Translations under genes and position numbers: made by a program | Assembly (NCBI GenBank): GCA_014360495.1 | Contig: JACIXR010000002.1 | Location: forward strand, 124,001-188,000 | Origin: a bacterium | GTDB lineage: Bacteria; Armatimonadota; JACIXR01 | DNA length: 64,000 nucleotides | Reading direction: 5' to 3' | Notes under the pieces: generated by a model | Seen by the model: only the letters and a program-made list of their open reading frames with translations | Told to the model about the DNA's origin: nothing | Database searches by the model: none | In this document: piece by piece, positions 17,843-24,680 of the stretch | Layout of the letters: every line of letters starts with the position of its first letter | Position numbering within the stretch: position 1 is the first letter of the stretch

Positions 17843-18426
17843 CGCTTTTCAGCCTCCATTTCTTTATTTGATTTAGAAATCACATATTTACCCTTCCCAT
17901 CATATAGGGCAACAATCAAATTTAGTTCCTTTGGTTTGCTTTTAGGTTTCCATTGTAATTCTATTGGTCTATGGCAGGTGCCAGCTGGCATTGATATTTT
18001 CCCTTCCTTTTTGGATAACAAAACGTGGTTCTCTCCGGTTATGAAAGCAACCCATTTCCCAATGAATTCCTTTTCCGAGTAATTACAAGGAGCAAATGAT
18101 AAACTGAAACCATCGTTTTGGGGAGAAATTTTCACGGAATCAAAGGAGATTTTACCCATTTCTTTTTGTTTTAGAACATTTTTCAAATTCTCATTGAGAG
18201 CGGCGACAAGCTTCTTTTCATCCCTCATCAGTGGCAAGAGTTTCCCATTTAGGGAGATGAATTTACGGGAGGAACTCTTGTAAATTACTATGTTTATTTT
18301 TTTATTGGGGAAGTTTTTCTTTAAGGAGGAAAGGAAAGAGTTTGCCTTTGGATGAGAAATTTCCACGAGGGGAGCGGAAAGGGAAAAAATCGGAATTATG
18401 ATAAGGAGTAGCAAATATCTCGTCAT
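17839..18426 (-). CDS. Uncharacterised secreted protein
   Basis: A 195-aa protein with a signal peptide (MTRYLLLLIIIPIFSLSAP) and no family I recognise. It is basic, with a central region about 80-135 that looks like beta strands and two cysteines (in PCNYSEKEF and AGTCHRPIEL) that could form a disulfide after export. It overlaps the zinc-ribbon gene upstream and the CsgG-like gene downstream by 4 bases each. It is therefore part of a coupled three-gene envelope unit. Confidence 0.65.
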   Translation of the reverse strand: MTRYLLLLIIIPIFSLSAPLVEISHPKANSFLSSLKKNFPNKKINIVIYKSSSRKFISLNGKLLPLMRDEKKLVAALNENLKNVLKQKEMGKISFDSVKISPQNDGFSLSFAPCNYSEKEFIGKWVAFITGENHVLLSKKEGKISMPAGTCHRPIELQWKPKSKPKELNLIVALYDGKGKYVISKSNKEMEAEKR

Positions 18427-18743
18427 TTGACCATCTCTTTCAACCAGTTTACCTTTTCACTTAAAAGGAGGTGAAAATTCAAAAGTTCGTCAATGGTTAT
18501 CTTGCCCATCTTTTTAAATTTCCTTATTTCCTGGGGAGTGAGTTCTCCCCTTGAACTTGTTAGAGAGGCTCTATTCCATTCCTTTTCCGCTATGAGGTAT
18601 TCTCCGATTCTCTTGCAGCGGGGACACTTGTATTTTATGGATACGAAGCTTTCCCCGAAGAGCTTGAAGTGGAAGGATATCTGGAGGATATTTTTCCGAA
18701 AGATTCTCCTTCCACAGGTGCAACGAATAATTGCAGTATTCAT
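18423..18743 (-). CDS. Small zinc-ribbon-like protein
   Basis: 106 aa with a four-cysteine metal site: RCTCGRR near residue 10 and YKCPRCKR near 41, followed by an acidic/basic helical tail that includes LTPQEIRKFKKMGKITIDELL. There is no signal or membrane segment. Function is unknown; the ribbon could bind nucleic acid or protein. ATG 18743 has GGAGGTGAATT upstream. The stop overlaps the secreted-protein gene by 4 bases. Confidence 0.6.
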   Translation of the reverse strand: MNTAIIRCTCGRRIFRKNILQISFHFKLFGESFVSIKYKCPRCKRIGEYLIAEKEWNRASLTSSRGELTPQEIRKFKKMGKITIDELLNFHLLLSEKVNWLKEMVK

Positions 18744-18791
18744 AATTCACCTCCAAATTTAAAAGCTTCTATTTATTATTTTAAGGGAATT

Positions 18792-19520
18792 TTAGAGAAG
18801 TTTCAATGGCACGAGGTTTACTTTCCCCCCTACAACGAGTTTCCCACCGAACGCGATGATTATTCCTCTTAACACTTTTGCTTTATCAAGGATTTTCTCA
18901 GTTGGTGTTCCCTTCCTGACGAGGTTAGCAAGAGCTGTTGCGAAAGCATCAGCCACTGCACAGGAAGGGGTTATCGCAACGACTGCGTCCGCCTCTCCCA
19001 TACTGAACGAAGGTCCAACCGTTCCAGAGGAGGTGCATATTCCTAAGGGTGTTTCATCCGGGTTGACGAGAATCCCAATTTTATTTGTGAAGGGTGAGTT
19101 TTCCCCTGCATAGAGCCCCACTATACGGGGCTTTGAACATTTTATAAATATATCTCCCCCATTCTCCACAATCACATCTTGGCAAAATTTCACCAACTCT
19201 TTGCCCACTAGCTCCGCTATAGCTCCCGCTACCGCAGCCATAGGTCCTATTCCCGCCTGTATTGAGGCACCCGCCATCAATCTCACTATCTCGGGAGCAT
19301 CCCGCTCAACGGGATAGGGGGCAAATGTATGGGCGAAAATAGGGTTCTTCTCAATATAATCCTCAAGCTGACGGCGGACCTCCCTGGTTTTCCTCTCCGC
19401 TATCTCTCGGCAATCCTTGTCCGTTCTTATTAATAGGTCTGTCTGCTTTATCTTTATATTATATGTTTGAAGCTCCTCTTCTTTTATCCAATCTCTATAA
19501 TACGGCGTATTGTATTTCAT
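18792..19520 (-). CDS. UPF0280 family protein (ApbE-like fold)
   Basis: 242 aa. Characteristic stretches are LMAGASIQAGIGPMAAVAGA, VENGGDIFIK, ICTSSGTVGPSFSMGEADAV and VADAFATALAN. These match the UPF0280 family, related to ApbE flavin transferases and known mostly from archaea and deep-branching bacteria. Biochemical role is unknown. It is translationally coupled (ATGA) to the MEMO-family gene upstream, so the two probably act together. The family assignment is firm; any flavin link is inference. Confidence 0.82.
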   Translation of the reverse strand: MKYNTPYYRDWIKEEELQTYNIKIKQTDLLIRTDKDCREIAERKTREVRRQLEDYIEKNPIFAHTFAPYPVERDAPEIVRLMAGASIQAGIGPMAAVAGAIAELVGKELVKFCQDVIVENGGDIFIKCSKPRIVGLYAGENSPFTNKIGILVNPDETPLGICTSSGTVGPSFSMGEADAVVAITPSCAVADAFATALANLVRKGTPTEKILDKAKVLRGIIIAFGGKLVVGGKVNLVPLKLL

Positions 19521-20368
19521 AATATAATGCCCATTGAGGCGTAGCCAACCACCTCTAACATATCTCCTATGATATCCCCCGATGTGTAATACTTATAAAG
19601 AACACCTCCTTTTGCTCCTCTTTTCCTCCCGAAGACGATAGCAGAGGCAACCCCAGCTGGTCCACACATAGTTATTTGGTGTCTTCCTATGTTGAGATAT
19701 AGCTCCGTCTCGTTTAAGGACTTAACGCATTCTATAACCATCCTATCCTTTTCCATTGCTACAGCTTTCGCTTCATAATGAGTTAAATCAGTGCTCGCTA
19801 TAACTACCGCTCTCTCACCCGAAAGGACATCAGCGAGAACATTTCCCAAATGTAGACCTACGGGTAAAGTTTGGTTATAAACCGCTATGGGAACGAAGGA
19901 AAAATCGTTTCCAAATAGATATTGTAAGAAGGGGAGCTGAACCTCTATTGAGTGCTCGTAGAGATGAGCTACGGGGTCATCCTTCACAATATCGCTGTTG
20001 GCTAGTATCCTCCTTGCCAATTCCTCGTCAATGGGGACATTTCCCAAAGGCGTTTGCCATTCCCCTTTGGCGAAGATGGATACCTCTGCTCCTAAAGCCC
20101 TATGATTTGGACCGATTATAACTATCCTTTTAGGTTTTCCATCTTTCGCCAAAGCATAATAGGCGTGGGCAGCCGCCTGTCCGGAATAAATATATCCGGC
20201 GTGCGGAACAACGAGCGCCAATATCTTCCCCTCCCCCTCCCTACTAACCTCCGGTAAGCTTCCGGGTCCTAATGGTCCTTTAAAACAATCCTCTATTTGT
20301 TTTAGAAGCCTCTCTTTATTTAGCTCATAAAAGTAACCGGCTACAGCGGGTTTTCTTGTTGTTTTCAT
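19517..20368 (-). CDS. amrB: MEMO1 family / AmmeMemoRadiSam system protein B
   Basis: A 283-aa protein of the MEMO dioxygenase-like fold. Diagnostic motifs are RKPAVAGYFYELN, VVPHAGYIYSGQAAAHAYYAL, VIIGPNHRALG, LYEHSIEVQLPFLQYLFG and IASTDLTHYEA, with the metal-ligand His residues in place. In many genomes it is found with AMMECR1 and a radical SAM protein, neither of which is in this window. Here its partner is UPF0280 (4-base overlap). The start is ATG 20368; GAGGAG abuts it unusually closely. Confidence 0.85.
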   Translation of the reverse strand: MKTTRKPAVAGYFYELNKERLLKQIEDCFKGPLGPGSLPEVSREGEGKILALVVPHAGYIYSGQAAAHAYYALAKDGKPKRIVIIGPNHRALGAEVSIFAKGEWQTPLGNVPIDEELARRILANSDIVKDDPVAHLYEHSIEVQLPFLQYLFGNDFSFVPIAVYNQTLPVGLHLGNVLADVLSGERAVVIASTDLTHYEAKAVAMEKDRMVIECVKSLNETELYLNIGRHQITMCGPAGVASAIVFGRKRGAKGGVLYKYYTSGDIIGDMLEVVGYASMGIIL

Positions 20369-20430
20369 CTCCTCTTCATCCCTTCCTTTTTAAAATTTTT
20401 TAAAATAAAAAAACTTAGTAGAGCGACGCT

Positions 20431-21159
20431 TTAATCCTGGGATGAAGATTCCTTCTTCTCCTTTACTTTGAAAATCCCGCTGAGCGGTCCCTCTATCTCT
20501 ATCCATTCGTTATCTTCTTTCGTATAAATGACCATTTTACTACAATTCATAGTTTGACCTTTCTCGTCCTTGAATTTAACATCGCCCTCCAATATTATTT
20601 TATCCTCTTTCCCCAACCATGTCACTTTCTGCGCCACGAGCTCCTTGTCCTCCTGGGTAACCACAACCTTATCCTCCAAATAAGCGATTTTATCTTTATA
20701 ATTATAAGTGATTTTCTCGCATTTCAATATGGTCTTTTCCTTCCAATACTTTTTCAAACCCTCTTTCTTTTCCTCCTTTTTCTCTTCTTCTTTCTTCTTT
20801 CTGATATTGACTACCCTCACTTCACCATTTAATACTACGATTTTTTCCTTTAGGTCAACCTCCAAAGAGAGAGCGGTTATCTCGTTCTCCTCATCTGTAA
20901 ACTTGAGATTTCCCTTAGCGGTGGCCTTCTCCGTTTCCTCATTATAGACTATCTCGTCCGCCTCTACTTTAGCCTTTTCTTTAGCATCTATCAGCTCTCC
21001 CTTAGTGAAAACATAAGTCTTAGTTTTATAATCATATTTTGCCTTCGTGAAGTGAAACTCTATCTCCCTCTCTTCCTCATCTTTATCTTCAGGAGGAGTA
21101 GCTCCCAAGAGAACAATGATAAAGAGCAAGCCAAATAGGACGAGGAGGAACTTCTTCAT
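20431..21159 (-). CDS. lptA: LptA/OstA-like lipopolysaccharide transport protein
   Basis: A 242-aa periplasmic beta-jellyroll protein, exported by MKKFLLVLFGLLFIIVLLG. Repeated OstA-type strands (KAKVEADEIVYNEETEKATA, then GNLKFTDEENEITALSLEV, then KIAYLEDKVVVTQEDKELVA) form the bridge that carries lipopolysaccharide to the outer membrane. A highly charged KKKEEEKKEEKKE linker near residue 125 splits two OstA halves, which is unusual. Coupled to lptC by a 4-base overlap. Lpt genes indicate a diderm envelope. Confidence 0.8.
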   Translation of the reverse strand: MKKFLLVLFGLLFIIVLLGATPPEDKDEEEREIEFHFTKAKYDYKTKTYVFTKGELIDAKEKAKVEADEIVYNEETEKATAKGNLKFTDEENEITALSLEVDLKEKIVVLNGEVRVVNIRKKKEEEKKEEKKEGLKKYWKEKTILKCEKITYNYKDKIAYLEDKVVVTQEDKELVAQKVTWLGKEDKIILEGDVKFKDEKGQTMNCSKMVIYTKEDNEWIEIEGPLSGIFKVKEKKESSSQD

Positions 21160-21695
21160 AGCTTCTCCGCCGTCTTCACTTTGAGCACGCCATTGTCCAC
21201 AAGGAGAAGGGAATTCTTGAGGTCCAGCTCAATATATTCCCCAATCAGGGAGGCTTTTTTAGCGTAAAATTTTGCTCCCCTCTCACAAACCAACCTTTGT
21301 TTATCCCCTTCCCATAAAAGAACGGGGGCATAGACGTTTAGTTCTTTGCTCCAAATATGCACATCCTCCAACTGAAGGTTCTTCATTATGTTATCGTAAA
21401 CAGCCTTCTTCGCCTCAAACCAAAGCTTCCCTCTTTCCCATTCGTGGAAAACCCCGTTCTTAATTCCCCAAAGATAGGTGAAGCGTTCGTCAGAGCTCTT
21501 CTCCGTTTTCTCTGCGTCCAATTCCCACTGCAAATTCCCATTGTAGCGTCCCACAATGTGGGCTTTCTTGACGAGAAGACGAAAGTTAATGTTTTTCTCT
21601 TTTATTTTTTCTTTCTCCTCTTTCCTAACGAAGAAGTAACTTCCCACGGCTAACATAAGGATAACGAGGATAATAAATGGGCTTGCTTTCCTCAC
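21156..21695 (-). CDS. lptC: LptC-like lipopolysaccharide export protein
   Basis: A 179-aa bitopic protein with an N-terminal anchor (FIILVILMLAVGSYFFV). An LptC-type periplasmic domain follows (AHIVGRYNGNLQWELDAEK, VYDNIMKNLQLEDVHIWS, LIGEYIELDLKNSLLLVDNG). The start is GTG 21695. It has no Shine-Dalgarno; a TATAAT ends 7 nt upstream, so translation probably begins at the first base of the mRNA. It precedes lptA. Confidence 0.75.
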   Translation of the reverse strand: MRKASPFIILVILMLAVGSYFFVRKEEKEKIKEKNINFRLLVKKAHIVGRYNGNLQWELDAEKTEKSSDERFTYLWGIKNGVFHEWERGKLWFEAKKAVYDNIMKNLQLEDVHIWSKELNVYAPVLLWEGDKQRLVCERGAKFYAKKASLIGEYIELDLKNSLLLVDNGVLKVKTAEKL

Positions 21696-21730
21696 ATAAA
21701 AAATTATAATACAAGGAAATAAAAAATCAA
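21683..21730. promoter_or_regulatory. Divergent promoter pair sharing a symmetric ATTATAAT -10 core
   Basis: Minus strand (lptC): TTGATT (21730-21725), 16 bp, TATAAT (21708-21703). Plus strand (sugar isomerase at 21751): TTGCTT (21683-21688), 16 bp, TATAAT (21705-21710). The two -10 hexamers overlap in the palindrome ATTATAAT at 21703-21710. The plus-strand gene additionally has a ribosome site AAAGGAGGAG before its ATG. Confidence 0.6.
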
Positions 21731-21750
21731 TTCAAAGGAGGAGAAGCAAA

Positions 21751-22887
21751 ATGGGATTAGTTGACTTGCGTGAACAAGCAAGGAGAAGAACGCCGGAAGA
21801 GCTTTTGGAACACCTTAAAAGCTTCCATCTCGATTTGAAGTTCTCTGCCGGAGTTTGGTTCTTCTCTCCCTCCGGTGGTAGATTCCACGATAGATACACG
21901 CCCCCTATGTCTATGGAGGAAATATTTGAGAAAGCACAGGGCTTGATGAAGTATGGATTGAAGGGTTTGGAAGCTCATTATCCAAACGAGATTGGCGAGG
22001 ATAACCTTGACCTTTGGAAGAAATTTCTCAAGGATAGCGGTATGAAGTTGGTGGGTATAGCGGCGAACATCTTTTATGAGAGCAGGTTTAAATTCGGCGC
22101 TCTTTCCTCGCCTCTTCCCGAGGTTAGGCGAGTTGCCATTGAGAGAGTGAAGGAGACTTTAAGGCTTGTGAAGGAGTTGGATTGCGATTTCGCGATAATC
22201 TGGCCGGGAATAGATGGCTATGAGAACAATTTCGGAATAGATTTTCAAGCTATGCGGGCGAGATTTGCTGAGGGAATAGCAGAAGCTATGGACGCTGTTC
22301 CCGGCGTGAGGATTGCCTTTGAACCAAAGCCTTACGAGCCAAGGGGAAGGATAATTTACGGCACTACAAGCGAGGGAATCCTCTTGGCTTTAAGAGTGGA
22401 AAGCCTTCTGAAATCCTCTCCAAATAGAGAACTCCTTGAAGAGGGACACTCGCTTGTTACTTTGAATCCCGAAATGGGTCATATCTTGATGGGCTATGAG
22501 GACCCTCCCTACGCTTACAGCCTGGTAATGGAATACGGGAAGCTCGCTCATACCCATTGGAATAGCCAGCCTTTGGGCAACTATGACCAAGACCTAAATG
22601 TTGGCGTCATCTCACCCGAGCTCGCGGAGGCTACACTTTATGTAATGAAGATGCACGGATACAGAGGATACTTCGGCATAGATATAAATCCTGAGCGAAT
22701 GCCGGTCGAGAGGGCGATTATAAATTGCATAGACGCGATAAAGGCTATGAACGACCGGATAGAGGCTTTAGACCACGAAAAAATAATCTATTATACCCTC
22801 CACCCAGATAAGGCGGAGGGATTATTAGAAGCTCTACTGATTAGAGCTCGTGCTCCCTATCCGGAAAAGCTCTCGCCCTTAGATTAA
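21751..22887 (+). CDS. Xylose-isomerase-like TIM-barrel sugar isomerase
   Basis: A 378-aa member of the xylose isomerase-like superfamily, close to true XylA in length. Metal-site motifs visible are VRIAFEPKPYEPRG (Glu and Lys), LVTLNPEMGHILMGYEDP (Glu, His), AHTHWNSQPLGNYDQDLNVG (metal Asp pair) and YFGIDINPERMP. The N-terminal KFSAGVWFFSPSGGRFHDRY is an active-site loop. The substrate could be xylose, rhamnose or another aldose. The start is ATG 21751 after AAAGGAGGAG. It is convergent with the next gene and overlaps it by 9 bases. Confidence 0.82.
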   Translation: MGLVDLREQARRRTPEELLEHLKSFHLDLKFSAGVWFFSPSGGRFHDRYTPPMSMEEIFEKAQGLMKYGLKGLEAHYPNEIGEDNLDLWKKFLKDSGMKLVGIAANIFYESRFKFGALSSPLPEVRRVAIERVKETLRLVKELDCDFAIIWPGIDGYENNFGIDFQAMRARFAEGIAEAMDAVPGVRIAFEPKPYEPRGRIIYGTTSEGILLALRVESLLKSSPNRELLEEGHSLVTLNPEMGHILMGYEDPPYAYSLVMEYGKLAHTHWNSQPLGNYDQDLNVGVISPELAEATLYVMKMHGYRGYFGIDINPERMPVERAIINCIDAIKAMNDRIEALDHEKIIYYTLHPDKAEGLLEALLIRARAPYPEKLSPLD

Positions 22888-23682
22888 GAGCTCCTTCGCC
22901 CGCTTAATTGCCTCCTTGCAGACCTCCAGCGGAGGTCTTGATTGATGGATTGGGTTGAATATTTCTATGGAAAGCCATCCACCGTAGCCGATTTTCTTTA
23001 AGTTAGCTATGAGCTCTTTAAGGGGGGCTTTCCCTTCGCCAGGCAATACCCTATCAGCGTCGCTCTGCTCCTCCAGCGCTTTATCGGGGGAGATGTCGTT
23101 GAAATGCACCAATGCTATCCCCTCGCCCGGCAGAGAAAGGAGGTCCGCTGGGGTTCCTCCTCCTTTCAAAAGATGAAAAACATCCACGATTACTCCACCA
23201 TTTTCGCAATTGGCTTCCTTCACTATCTCGTAGGCGGAAATCGGGTTATTGATTCCTTTCCTCATCCCGAGAAATTCAAGCCCCATAATTAAGCCCCATT
23301 CCTTCCCCATCTCGCAAAGCTCCCTGTAATCCTGAACGCTTCTCTCCAAAGGAGCCTCCGCTTCCCAAGCCACGGGACATACAAGAACGCTCCTCTCTAT
23401 CCCTATCCCTCTACACATTTCCCCTATCTTTTCCACTTCTTCCTTCACACCGCTCTTGTCATCAACTAAATGCCATCCGCCCAAAGCGCATATCTCGGGA
23501 ACCTCAAGATTAAATTCCCTTAAAAGATTTCCGATTTCCTCAAGGCTGCCACCTTGGGAGATGAATTCATCCACATCCGATACCCACAAGCCTACTCCTT
23601 CAAATCCACTTTCCGCTATCGCTTTCAATCTCTCCGGGAGAGGGTCTTTCCTCAAGCTGACCAAATTCATAGATAACCGCAT
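22879..23682 (-). CDS. Sugar phosphate isomerase/epimerase-like TIM-barrel protein
   Basis: A 267-aa TIM-barrel protein of the xylose-isomerase-like superfamily. Landmarks are LIMGLEFLGMRKG (Glu), GGVIVDVFHLLKGGG (Asp, His), IALVHFNDISPD (His, Asp) and YGGWLSIEIFNP (Glu), a typical metal-site set for hydroxypyruvate isomerase or inosose dehydratase relatives. Start choice: ATG 23688 touches the GGAGGT ribosome site, whereas ATG 23682 has a 7-base spacing, so the latter is preferred. It follows the DapA-like aldolase by about 16 bases and likely shares its operon. Confidence 0.8.
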   Translation of the reverse strand: MRLSMNLVSLRKDPLPERLKAIAESGFEGVGLWVSDVDEFISQGGSLEEIGNLLREFNLEVPEICALGGWHLVDDKSGVKEEVEKIGEMCRGIGIERSVLVCPVAWEAEAPLERSVQDYRELCEMGKEWGLIMGLEFLGMRKGINNPISAYEIVKEANCENGGVIVDVFHLLKGGGTPADLLSLPGEGIALVHFNDISPDKALEEQSDADRVLPGEGKAPLKELIANLKKIGYGGWLSIEIFNPIHQSRPPLEVCKEAIKRAKELLI

Positions 23683-23698
23683 TGCCATACCTCCTTCC

Positions 23699-24628
23699 TT
23701 AGATTTTTATTTCTATGTAAGGGATATTTTTCAGGGCTTCAATGACCCTTTCCTTCTCAGCATCTTTTGGAGGGAGAAGGGGAGGTCGGGGCACCCCTAT
23801 ATCCATCCCTGAGACCGCAGAGAAAGCAAACTTGAGTAGTGGTATTGGGTTTTTCCTGTTATTTTGCACCAAAGAAAAAATAAAGGGGTATATTTTCTGA
23901 TGGAGATAGGCAGCTTTTGGAACATCTCCTGCGAGGAAAGCCGTCATCATCTCCCTTATCGCTTTACCAACAACTTGGGCTGTCCCGCTTACCCCTCCCA
24001 CTCCGCCTTGAGCGAGAATCTGGAGTATCATTGAGTCGTCTCCAGAATAAATCGCTAAACTATCGTTGCATTCCAATATATATTTCGTCCCCTGAAGAGG
24101 ATGAATTTCCGCTTCTTCCTTTATAGCGACGATATTCTCCAACTCGCTCAATTTACCAACGGTCTCCGGCTCTATATTTGTTCCTGAGAAAAGGGGAATG
24201 TTATAAAGCATAATGGGAAGTTTCGTCTCCCTGGCAATTGCCTTGTAATGTGTCTCTATTTCCTCTTGTGTTGGCTTACAATAATAAGGGGTGACAATCA
24301 TTGCCATATCATATCCGAGTTCTTCAGCTGCTTTGGTCAAACTTATCGCTTCCCTTGTGGAAACCGCTCCCGTCCCCGCAATCAGGGGAACTTTACCGAA
24401 AGCAACATCCTTAACAGCCTTAAAGAGGGAAATTCGTTCATCCATTGTGAGGGAGAAAAATTCGCCGGTTGTTCCTCCCACGATTAATGAATCGCAAAGA
24501 TTTTCCCCAATTATATAATCAGCGATTTCCTGCGTTTTCTTTGTGTCTAAATTTCCTCTCTTATCAAAAGCGGTGAGCATAGGAACCAAGAGTCTGCCAA
24601 ATTTCTTCACTACCTCTTCTTTTTTCAT
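23699..24628 (-). CDS. DapA/NanA-family pyruvate-dependent aldolase (not necessarily DapA)
   Basis: A 309-aa class I aldolase with TIM-barrel landmarks VGGTTGEFFSLT, YNIPLFSGTN and the Schiff-base lysine in VAIKEEAE. True dihydrodipicolinate synthases usually have an Arg after YNVP (as in YNVPSRTG) to hold aspartate semialdehyde; it is absent here. A sugar-acid aldolase or dehydratase is therefore at least as likely. Context (a coupled sugar isomerase, no lysine genes) agrees. The start is ATG 24628 with GGAGG about 9 nt upstream; a longer frame to 24730 would run through the divergent promoter. Confidence 0.82.
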   Translation of the reverse strand: MKKEEVVKKFGRLLVPMLTAFDKRGNLDTKKTQEIADYIIGENLCDSLIVGGTTGEFFSLTMDERISLFKAVKDVAFGKVPLIAGTGAVSTREAISLTKAAEELGYDMAMIVTPYYCKPTQEEIETHYKAIARETKLPIMLYNIPLFSGTNIEPETVGKLSELENIVAIKEEAEIHPLQGTKYILECNDSLAIYSGDDSMILQILAQGGVGGVSGTAQVVGKAIREMMTAFLAGDVPKAAYLHQKIYPFIFSLVQNNRKNPIPLLKFAFSAVSGMDIGVPRPPLLPPKDAEKERVIEALKNIPYIEIKI

Positions 24629-24641
24629 TTGAAAAACCTCC

Positions 24642-24670
24642 TTATCAAGGGGTGTTGCTACTATTATAGT
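24642..24670 (+). promoter_or_regulatory. Promoter for the agarase-like gene, overlapping a divergent promoter
   Basis: TTATCA (24642-24647), 17 bp, TATAGT (24665-24670), then 10 nt to ATG 24681 with no ribosome site. On the opposite strand a TTTACC-17-TATAAT pair covers the same AT-rich dyad (around 24660-24680) and could serve the aldolase gene, which does have a GGAGG. Confidence 0.4.
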
Positions 24671-24680
24671 ATTATAAGAT

